The notes under the pieces: model-generated | Told to the model about the DNA's origin: nothing | Databases searched by the model: none | What the model saw: the letters and a program-made list of their open reading frames with translations, nothing else | NCBI GenBank assembly: GCA_031414695.1 | Contig: JANNWG010000070.1 | Location: 1 to 22,515, forward strand | Source: UKL13-2 sp031414695 | GTDB lineage: Bacteria; Pseudomonadota; Gammaproteobacteria; Burkholderiales; Usitatibacteraceae | Direction: 5' to 3' | Length of the DNA: 22,515 nucleotides | Shown: positions 16,596 to 22,515 of the stretch, in pieces | Layout: each line of letters begins with the position of its first letter | Numbering within the stretch: the first letter of the stretch is position 1 | Program-made: the position numbers and the translations under genes

Positions 16596-17714
16596 TTACT
16601 CCGCGTTGGTCAGTCTGCGTTGACGCACCGCTTCGGCTAATTGTTTGAGTAGTGTTTCAGTGTCTTCCCAATTGATGCAAGCGTCTGTCACCGACACGCC
16701 ATATTGCAATGGCTTACCGACTTCAATATCTTGGCGACCGGCGTTGATATGGCTTTCCACCATCACGCCAACAATACGGTTATCACCCGCTGCCAATTGT
16801 TGCGATATGTCGGTGGAGACTTCCATTTGTTTTTGATATTGCTTTGACGAATTCGCATGCGAAAAATCGACCATGACACGCGGCGCTAATCCGGCTTTGG
16901 CGAGCTCTTGGCAGGCGGCATCAACACTCGCAGCATCAAAATTTGGCGCTTTGCCGCCGCGCAAAATGATGTGGCAATCTTCATTACCGGCGGTGGAGAC
17001 AATCGCCGACTGGCCGCCTTTGGTGACAGATAGAAAATGATGTGGTGCAGCAGCGGCTTTAATTGCATCAACCGCGATTTTAATATTGCCGTCAGTGCCA
17101 TTTTTGAAACCGACTGGGCAGGATAAACCGGAAGCAAGCTGACGATGCGATTGTGATTCAGTCGTACGCGCACCGATTGCACCCCACGCCACCATGTCGG
17201 CGAAGTATTGCGGTGAAATCAAATCCAAATATTCCGTTGCTGCTGCGAGTCCCAGCTCGTTAATATCAGTTAATAATTTTCGTGCGAGCCGCAAACCCTT
17301 GTTGATATCGTGGCTTTCATTGAGGTCAGGGTCATTGATATAGCCTTTCCAGCCCACAGTGGTGCGTGGCTTTTCAAAATAAACGCGCATCACAATGGTT
17401 AAATCAGGCTCTAGTGTTAAGCGTAGCGCTTGCAGGCTTCGCGCGTACTCCATGGCCGCATCGTAATCATGAATCGAACACGGCCCAACAATCACCAGCA
17501 AGCGCGAATCACCACGATGCATGATGCGGTGAATCTCCTCACGCGCACGAAAAACCGTTGCCGAGGCTTTTTCACTCAATGGAAATTCACGCATCAATTG
17601 TGCAGGTGGCGTTAATTCTTTAATGCCGCGAATACGAAGATCATCGGTGTTGTATGGCATATCTATTGGCTCAGTTGGTTTGGCTACGATGGATAAATTA
17701 GCTTTAGTCGTCAT
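16596..17714 (-). CDS. aroG: 3-deoxy-7-phosphoheptulonate (DAHP) synthase, AroG/F/H type
   Basis: This is the first enzyme of the shikimate pathway; it condenses PEP with erythrose 4-phosphate. The protein aligns along its length with E. coli AroG: IGPCSIHD-type motif (VGPCSIHDYDAA), YFEKPRTTVGWKGYINDP, WGAIGARTTESQSHRQLASG, GFKNGTDGN, DFSHANSSKQ and VESHINAGRQ. Residues that matter for feedback inhibition in E. coli AroG (Asp146, Pro150, Leu175, Ser180) are matched here, so allosteric control by an aromatic acid is likely. The frame opens at 17714 (372 residues), but codon 19 at 17660 (MPYNTDDLRIRGIKEL) aligns with the E. coli start and may be the true one. Neither has a strong ribosome site. 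An aromatic leader peptide and terminator lie just upstream. It heads an operon with the next two genes. Confidence 0.95.
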   Translation of the reverse strand: MTTKANLSIVAKPTEPIDMPYNTDDLRIRGIKELTPPAQLMREFPLSEKASATVFRAREEIHRIMHRGDSRLLVIVGPCSIHDYDAAMEYARSLQALRLTLEPDLTIVMRVYFEKPRTTVGWKGYINDPDLNESHDINKGLRLARKLLTDINELGLAAATEYLDLISPQYFADMVAWGAIGARTTESQSHRQLASGLSCPVGFKNGTDGNIKIAVDAIKAAAAPHHFLSVTKGGQSAIVSTAGNEDCHIILRGGKAPNFDAASVDAACQELAKAGLAPRVMVDFSHANSSKQYQKQMEVSTDISQQLAAGDNRIVGVMVESHINAGRQDIEVGKPLQYGVSVTDACINWEDTETLLKQLAEAVRQRRLTNAE

Positions 17715-17756
17715 TTTAGTGGTCTCGTTGCGTCATTGATATGTCGAATAGGTGGC

Positions 17757-17793
17757 AAAAAAAAACCGCCGATTTTGTTTCGGCGGTTTTTTT
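17757..17793 (-). terminator. intrinsic terminator/attenuator upstream of aroG
   Basis: On the minus strand a 7-bp GC-rich stem (ccgccga at 17786-17780 with tcggcgg at 17772-17766, 7-base loop) is followed by nine consecutive T (17765-17757), a textbook rho-independent terminator. Seven A precede the stem and extend it. It begins 28 bases after the leader ORF stop and its U-run ends 43 bases before the first aroG start codon. It could also stop transcription on the plus strand (seven T at 17787-17793). Placement between an aromatic leader ORF and aroG makes it the attenuator. Confidence 0.88.
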
Positions 17794-17821
17794 GAAATTT
17801 GTTAGGGCTATGAAACGCGCA

Positions 17822-17890
17822 CTAACCTTTCTCCGCTGAAGGCGTTGAAAAGTGCCAGAAATAAAAATAGTGGTTGGCGCGAATGTTCAT
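17822..17890 (-). CDS. aromatic-rich leader peptide of the aroG operon
   Basis: This short ORF has 22 codons plus TAG. Residues 7-14 are HYFYFWHF: five consecutive Tyr/Phe/Tyr/Phe/Trp codons and another Phe two codons later, so six of 22 residues are aromatic. The terminator before aroG lies just downstream. This is the layout of amino-acid-sensing leader peptides such as those of the trp and phe operons. Ribosome stalling at the aromatic block when any charged tRNA-Phe, -Tyr or -Trp runs short would allow read-through into the DAHP synthase genes. No purine-rich ribosome site precedes the ATG; it may be translated from a leaderless 5' end. The regulatory mechanism is inferred; the peptide and terminator are read directly. 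Confidence 0.85.
   Translation of the reverse strand: MNIRANHYFYFWHFSTPSAEKG
17833..17839 (-). promoter_or_regulatory. candidate antiterminator segment
   Basis: Read on the minus strand, the leader codons 18-20 give tcagcgg. This can pair with the left terminator arm ccgccga (17786-17780) with six of seven pairs and one A-C mismatch. It lies 6 codons past the Trp codon, so a ribosome stalled on the aromatic block leaves it free, while a ribosome reaching the stop codon covers it. This is the expected logic of an attenuator. It has not been folded computationally. Confidence 0.5.
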
Positions 17891-17896
17891 GCACGA

Positions 17897-17926
17897 ATAG
17901 TAGCAGGGGAAACACTGAGAATACAA
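17897..17926 (-). promoter_or_regulatory. candidate promoter of the aro leader
   Basis: On the minus strand, TTGTAT (17926-17921) and an extended -10 TGC-TACTAT (hexamer 17902-17897) are 18 bases apart. Transcription would start about 7 bases later, at or very near the leader ATG (17890), giving a leaderless leader peptide. Each hexamer matches the consensus only partly (3 and 4 of 6). Confidence 0.35.
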
Positions 17927-17953
17927 ATTACATAAAGTCGTTTATTAGCGGGC

Positions 17954-17979
17954 ACTTTGAAGCATTATTGCTTCGAAGT
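17954..17979. repeat. short inverted repeat upstream of the aro leader
   Basis: actttgaagca (17954-17964) and tgcttcgaagt (17969-17979) form an 11-bp dyad with one mismatch and a 4-base spacer. It lies about 30 bases upstream of the candidate promoter, so an operator is possible. It could also mark the 3' end of the cyclase transcript, but no U-run follows. The rest of 17980-18147, downstream of the cyclase gene, is AT-rich and shows no gene. Confidence 0.35.
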
Positions 17980-18147
17980 ACTCGTGGATATTAGTGTTTT
18001 TATTTTTATTTAACAACTTCAAACTTTATGTGCAACGCCAGCTAATTATTTAACGATTAGGCTTTGGATAGCGATAGCAATTAAAAGGTTGCGAATAAGC
18101 GCATCAAGACAATGCGACGCTGCTAACTACAAAGCGCGCCCGCCCGC

Positions 18148-19983
18148 TCATGCCAATCGCAAACGATACAGCCGCGACTCACCAAATCCTTTGGCGAGCG
18201 GCTCGATACCAACCAGATCACAGCTAAACGCACTGCGCGCTTGTGCGGCGAGTACAGCTGCGAAAGGCTCGGTCACCAAAATTTGACCCGGCACCACAAT
18301 CGGCTCGACCCGCGCCGCACGGGTTACATGTGAGCCATAGTGGGCGAGCTTGCGATTCACCGGGTCGATGGCGATAAACACCGGCCCAGCGTGCAGGGCA
18401 ATTCGCACATGCGTATCGGCTGGAAGGTTTAAGTCAGTCCAATCAACCGTGCCCATCGCAACCGAAAGCTCCCAAGAGAAAAGCGCTGAGTCCTCCGCCG
18501 TGGCGAACACCATATACAAACCATCTCCGCGTGAGCTCATCTCCAGTGGCTCGATGCCGTGGACGGCCAGCGCCTTTGGTACCGCCCCTAAAAATGCGTT
18601 AAAAAAGCCAGGCGCATGCTGCTCCTGCAATTTGCTAAATCCCTTTAAGTCAGCAAATAGCAGCGACTTAATGTGCCGCCCACCCGCAAGAGGCGTGAGC
18701 TTGGGTGGGATACGCGCAAGCGCCAACGAGCTTGATTGACTTGGTGCGGGTATCGGCGTTGCTTTGCGTAGTGCTTTCAAATCGACGCTGATATGACGGT
18801 GTCCGCGCTGCTGCCACATCGCCAACGTGTCGTGAGTACCACCAGTGGCGCCGGCTTGCGAGTCATCGCTAACCACCAACATGGTTGGCTCAACCGATAG
18901 CGATTGTGCACGCAGTGACGCTAACCCTAGAATCAAGTCAGATACGTGCTGAAACAAAGTATTGTCACCCAGATAAAGTCCTTCGGTTGCGTAAGTGACC
19001 GAGCTTGCCTTCGCTAATATGTGATCAAAGCGCGCTTGCCACTCACCACCCGCTGGCGCGACGCTATGCGCCGCGTAATCCTCGCGGGCAAACGGCAGCA
19101 CGATATTTAGTTCTTGCCCACGCGCCAGCAGCACTTCACAGAAAAGAATATCGCTGCCGTTTGCGGCTTGCGTGTAGGCTATCACCGGTAGCAGCGTATC
19201 GATCTCGCGCTCTATGGCTGTGCGTACCGCGCCTTCCAAATAAGCTGGGAAGCGCGGCGCTGCACGATCAGGCGCGTCGATCAAATGCCCGCTGAAGGCC
19301 AGCACGTTCGGCACGGCGACAATCGCCAATACCTGTGCTGCGGCCGGGCGCACGCGTTGCAGCATGCATAACTGACGGCGCATACTGGCGATGTCGCCAA
19401 AGCGGCTTCCAGCCGACACACAGGCGCGGTTATACGCATTGATAGCACCCGCAACATCATCGCGTAATAGGCATGCTTCGCCACGCGTGGCATGCGTCCA
19501 ATGGTCATCATTGTCACCTATTGGCAGTGCAGCGATTACTGTCTGTGCAATTGATCGTGCCGACGCTTCATCACCAGCTATCGCGGCCAAACTCGCTGCG
19601 TTGATCTTGGCGTACACGTTGGGGTGAATCGCATCGGCGCGCAAATAGCAGGCGGCAGCTTCTACGGCCGCAGCGTGACGTGTGGCATCATCGCGTGCAT
19701 CGAAGCAGACATCCTTCGCCAGCCGACCAGCGAGGCTCTCGATATCGGCGGCGAACGTTGCCTCAGGAGCAGGGCAATGTTGCAATGATTCCAGCAGGCT
19801 ACGCGCCATCTCTCGTGCGCCACCGCGCGCGGCGGCTAAAGCAGCAAGATAGCGAAGCCATGTTTCAGTTGCCGAATCCGCTATCGGCTCGCGCAGCAAA
19901 CGCTGAGCGGTCTCAAAAGCCAAGTGATTCTGCGAACTATTTAATAATGCGCGGATGGCGATGATATCGGTGGTTTCACTCAT
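18148..19983 (-). CDS. class III nucleotide cyclase with TRAFs-binding-like and Rossmann-like domains
   Basis: This is a 611-residue cytoplasmic protein in three parts. Residues about 95-210 are helical and fit the TPR-like TRAFs-binding (DUF4071) pattern (KINAASLAAIAGD; DDHWTHATRGEACLL; IASMRRQLCML). Residues about 218-400 look like a Rossmann-type, possibly SLOG-like sensor (VLAFSGHLIDAPDR; GSDILFCEVLLARGQELNIVLPFARED). Residues about 435-611 are a class III adenylate/guanylate cyclase domain with the metal-binding aspartates Asp445 (LLFADLKGFS) and Asp487 (SSRGDGLYMVF) and catalytic Arg558 (HVTRAARVEP). The purine-selecting Lys and Asp positions are Ser483 and Ala547, and the transition-state Asn is Thr554, so the product nucleotide cannot be predicted. 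The WD40 protein gene lies 38 bases upstream on the same strand. Confidence 0.85.
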   Translation of the reverse strand: MSETTDIIAIRALLNSSQNHLAFETAQRLLREPIADSATETWLRYLAALAAARGGAREMARSLLESLQHCPAPEATFAADIESLAGRLAKDVCFDARDDATRHAAAVEAAACYLRADAIHPNVYAKINAASLAAIAGDEASARSIAQTVIAALPIGDNDDHWTHATRGEACLLRDDVAGAINAYNRACVSAGSRFGDIASMRRQLCMLQRVRPAAAQVLAIVAVPNVLAFSGHLIDAPDRAAPRFPAYLEGAVRTAIEREIDTLLPVIAYTQAANGSDILFCEVLLARGQELNIVLPFAREDYAAHSVAPAGGEWQARFDHILAKASSVTYATEGLYLGDNTLFQHVSDLILGLASLRAQSLSVEPTMLVVSDDSQAGATGGTHDTLAMWQQRGHRHISVDLKALRKATPIPAPSQSSSLALARIPPKLTPLAGGRHIKSLLFADLKGFSKLQEQHAPGFFNAFLGAVPKALAVHGIEPLEMSSRGDGLYMVFATAEDSALFSWELSVAMGTVDWTDLNLPADTHVRIALHAGPVFIAIDPVNRKLAHYGSHVTRAARVEPIVVPGQILVTEPFAAVLAAQARSAFSCDLVGIEPLAKGFGESRLYRLRLA

Positions 19984-20021
19984 TGGGGATCACTCTTAGT
20001 TTTATGATGCAAAGCTGCGAC

Positions 20022-22515
20022 TCATTTTGGCACCAGCGCGATGCCCTCTAGCTTCATACCATAACGCGCTTCATCTTTTGCCGCCTGCGCGCGCCAATCG
20101 GTGATGGCATCCTCGCGTTTGAAATCGCGCAATACGGCGACGATGCCGCTTCGCTCCGTACCGATCATCAGCGCCGTCCCGTCAGGCGAAAACGAGAAGT
20201 GCGAATAGAAGCCTTGGCTTTCGAAAATTTTGATCGCCTTCAGTGATTCAACATCCCAAAGGACCGCCTCCTGGTTGTTAATGCCGTTCGATAGTATCGA
20301 ACGGCCATCTGGCGAAAAGGTCATCGCGTAGATTACCCCAGTAGTGCGCGTTGCGCGAAGGGTACGGTCAGATACATTCCACAGCCGCAACGTTCTGTCG
20401 CCCCCTGATGCCAACGTCCGCCCATCAGGCGAAAAAGCAAGATAAGCTACCGGACCTGAATGCGCCATCAGCGTGCCAAGCTGGGTTTTGCTCTGCACAT
20501 CCCACAGGCGAATGGTTTTATCGGTCGATCCGGTGGCGACGGTTCGCCCATCGGGCGAAATCGCAACCGCATAGACCTGCCCGGTATGCCCATCAAGTGC
20601 GGTAATTAAGGCGCCACCAGCCGTATCCCACAGGCGCAGTGTTTTGTCCGCGCCTACCGTGGCGATCATCCGCCCGTCGGCAGAATAGCGAATCGCATGT
20701 ACCTCGTCGGTGTGCCCTTTGAGCGTGGCGAGAAGTTTGGCGTTTTTTGCGTCCCATAAACGAACCGCATTGTCAGCGGCACTCAACGCGACACTTTGCC
20801 CATCCGGCGAAAAAGCGCCTGCAGGTGGCCGCTGGGTGTTCTCGGGAATGGTAACGAGGTTTGAGCCTCCCTCGGCGTCACGAATCACCGCACTGGCAAG
20901 ATTTGATGACCGCAGCAGCACCAGCGGCCGCCCAGTCGCGGGCCACCAACCCGCAAGCACCGTACCACCGGTCGCCGAGATGATCGATGAACCGCTAGCC
21001 TGTTGCGCCACCATCACACCGCCGGCTCGCCTCCCAATCCCTATTGTCCGCAGGTCGGCGGTAAATCCCCAGTTCGTGTTAACGCGAGTGCCCAGCGCGT
21101 CGATTGCCGGGAGCGGTCTGCCGCTGACCACATCCCATCGACGTATGACGCTGTCGAGCCCCGAGAAGGCACTTAGTGTGCGCCCATCTTCGGAAAATAC
21201 GAGGGGGCTGGCCGGATTCCTTGGGCCATAAAGAGTGGTGGTCAACGTGCGCGACTCAACATTCCACAGGCGAATGGCTCTATCTGCTGATGAGGTCGCT
21301 AAGATGCGGCTGTCTGGCGAAAAGACCGCCGTACCCACCTGCTGCAGATTTGGCGTAGTCATTTCACCGATACGCCGCCCGTCTTCAGCACTCCACAGCT
21401 TTAGCGCTCTGTCGGCAGAGGCCGCCGATACGATGGTGCGACTATCAGGTGAAAAGTGCGCAAAGGTTCCTGTACCCTGATGTCCGAAAAGTGTTGCGAT
21501 CAACTTTCCACTCGCCACATCCCACAGACGCGGCCCCGCGTCAGCCACCATAGGCGCAAAGCTAGACCAACTGAGGAGTCGTTTTCCATCCGGCGAAAAC
21601 GCCGCGCCCGTCGGCTCAAGTTGATATTCCTTCAGCACATGAAGAGCCTTGCCGCTCACGACATCCCAAATACGAACGGACTTGTCAGCTGACCATGAAA
21701 CGATTTTGCTGCCATCAGCAGAAAACACAACGTTCGCCCCCATCTGTTCGTGTCCAGCCAGCTCATGCAAAAGCTTATTGTCAACCACGTCCCAGAGCCG
21801 AACAGCCCGGTCTACCGTCACCGCCGCAAGTATTCGACCGTTGGGCGAAAACGCCATGTTTAATACAGTCTCTTGGCCGGTGCTCAAGGTCGCGATTAAT
21901 TTGCGAGTCTGCGTGTTCCACAACCGTATGTAGGGATCAGTCGCCGACTCCGCCATTAGGCGGCCATCGGGCGAAAAAGCAACCCGGTCAATTGGCTCCG
22001 TGTTGCCCGTGAGGACAAACGATTTGACACCAGGGGTTAGAATCCGCTGACCGCGGAGACGTGCCACCACGGTCGCCATGCGTTCGTCCCCAGTCCGCGA
22101 CAAACGTGCCAACGCGTGCGCCGCAAAAATCTGGCCTTCATTTGCACGGCCTTCGGCAAACGAACGATCCGCCTTCTCAGCCAGCGCGAAGCCAAGTGTT
22201 GTTTCACCGTCTGCCCGCGCGGTTTCAGCCCCAACCCGCTGTAGCTCGGTTGCTTGGCGTTGCAGGTCGGCCTCTGCCTTGCCTTGCTCGGCACGTTTCT
22301 CCGCCGCCACAGCGAGAATACGTTGTGCATTTGCATTCGCGAGCGCTTTTTCGGCAACCTTGGTTGCATCTATGGCCGCCAATCGCTGCTGCTCAGCCAC
22401 CCGTTTTGCCTGAATCGCCTCGTAGGCCAACCAAGATATCCCCACAAACACCGCGAGCAATCCCGCCGCCATGGCGGCAAACAACCGCTGGCGCTTCTTC
22501 TGCTTGGCAATCTGC
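20022..22515 (-). CDS. membrane-anchored WD40-repeat protein, 5' end outside window
   Basis: The frame is open to the window edge, so the N terminus is missing. The TTG at 22484 is not the start: in-frame codons upstream encode a basic stretch (KQKKRQR), typical of the cytoplasmic side of a membrane helix. Then come one transmembrane helix (LFAAMAAGLLAVFVGISWLA), an Ala/Glu/Gln-rich coiled coil of about 80 residues, a helical linker, and about 14 WD40 repeats (FSPDG...RLWD units), enough for two seven-bladed propellers. Repeat 8 (about 20815-21085) is strongly degenerate. This architecture is usual for the C-terminal part of proteins whose missing N terminus is a TIR, caspase-like, STAND NTPase or Ser/Thr kinase domain. 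The next gene on the strand is the cyclase, probably in the same operon. Confidence 0.88.
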   Translation of the reverse strand, partial: QIAKQKKRQRLFAAMAAGLLAVFVGISWLAYEAIQAKRVAEQQRLAAIDATKVAEKALANANAQRILAVAAEKRAEQGKAEADLQRQATELQRVGAETARADGETTLGFALAEKADRSFAEGRANEGQIFAAHALARLSRTGDERMATVVARLRGQRILTPGVKSFVLTGNTEPIDRVAFSPDGRLMAESATDPYIRLWNTQTRKLIATLSTGQETVLNMAFSPNGRILAAVTVDRAVRLWDVVDNKLLHELAGHEQMGANVVFSADGSKIVSWSADKSVRIWDVVSGKALHVLKEYQLEPTGAAFSPDGKRLLSWSSFAPMVADAGPRLWDVASGKLIATLFGHQGTGTFAHFSPDSRTIVSAASADRALKLWSAEDGRRIGEMTTPNLQQVGTAVFSPDSRILATSSADRAIRLWNVESRTLTTTLYGPRNPASPLVFSEDGRTLSAFSGLDSVIRRWDVVSGRPLPAIDALGTRVNTNWGFTADLRTIGIGRRAGGVMVAQQASGSSIISATGGTVLAGWWPATGRPLVLLRSSNLASAVIRDAEGGSNLVTIPENTQRPPAGAFSPDGQSVALSAADNAVRLWDAKNAKLLATLKGHTDEVHAIRYSADGRMIATVGADKTLRLWDTAGGALITALDGHTGQVYAVAISPDGRTVATGSTDKTIRLWDVQSKTQLGTLMAHSGPVAYLAFSPDGRTLASGGDRTLRLWNVSDRTLRATRTTGVIYAMTFSPDGRSILSNGINNQEAVLWDVESLKAIKIFESQGFYSHFSFSPDGTALMIGTERSGIVAVLRDFKREDAITDWRAQAAKDEARYGMKLEGIALVPK

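Noticed and set aside
17757..17793. Hairpin before aroG read simply as the end of the cyclase operon
   Set aside because: It lies about 360 bases past the cyclase stop and immediately after an aromatic-rich ORF, next to aroG; an attenuator explains the layout better, though it could also stop upstream read-through.
17715..18147. TyrR-type box (TGTAAA-N6-TTTACA) upstream of aroG
   Set aside because: None found; only the actttgaagca dyad at 17954-17979, which does not match.
20351..22413. Several plus-strand ORFs opposite the WD40 gene
   Set aside because: They are antisense shadows of a repetitive GC-rich coding region, without ribosome sites or family similarity.

Overview
The window is ordinary proteobacterial chromosome of medium GC, most likely from a betaproteobacterium. 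The reasons are the accA-tilS gene pair, a 180-kDa-class NAD-glutamate dehydrogenase, DsbB, a PduO-type cobalamin adenosyltransferase and an E. coli AroG-like DAHP synthase. This placement comes from recalled family patterns, not a database search. Genes are tightly packed, and no tRNA, rRNA, CRISPR array, insertion sequence or phage gene was seen.

Layout. 1-263 holds a palindromic interspersed repeat and the promoter of the large NAD-GDH gene (264-5093), which is followed by dsbB, a small two-helix membrane protein, a ChaN/EreA-like lipoprotein and an SGNH-type hydrolase, all on the plus strand. A perfect 34-bp palindrome separates these from a minus-strand block: a D-cysteine desulfhydrase-family enzyme, tilS and accA. 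From 11428 a plus-strand block carries a cobalamin adenosyltransferase, an ECF sigma factor with its RskA-type anti-sigma factor, an HTH regulator and a DUF3455 lipoprotein. A repeat-derived hairpin then separates this from a minus-strand operon: aroG, a second atypical DAHP/KDO8P-synthase-family gene and an orphan BtuF-like binding protein. The right end (minus strand) has a cyclase with a TRAFs-binding-like region and a Rossmann-like central domain, preceded by a membrane-anchored protein with about 14 WD40 repeats that runs off the window.

Main discovery. The 433-base gap upstream of aroG holds an unlisted 22-codon leader ORF (17822-17890, minus). Its residues 7-14 read HYFYFWHF, so five consecutive codons specify Tyr, Phe or Trp. 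It is followed 28 bases later by a strong intrinsic terminator (hairpin 17766-17786 plus nine U) placed 43 bases before the first aroG start. A segment late in the leader ORF can pair with the left arm of the terminator. This has all the parts of a ribosome-mediated attenuator sensing all three aromatic amino acids and controlling the DAHP synthase operon.

Other points worth a look: the second DAHP-synthase-like enzyme carries Asn where metal-dependent family members have a metal-binding Cys; the cyclase lacks the usual purine-selecting residues and has Thr for the transition-state Asn; and the cyclase/WD40 pair resembles signalling or conflict modules built on nucleotide second messengers.
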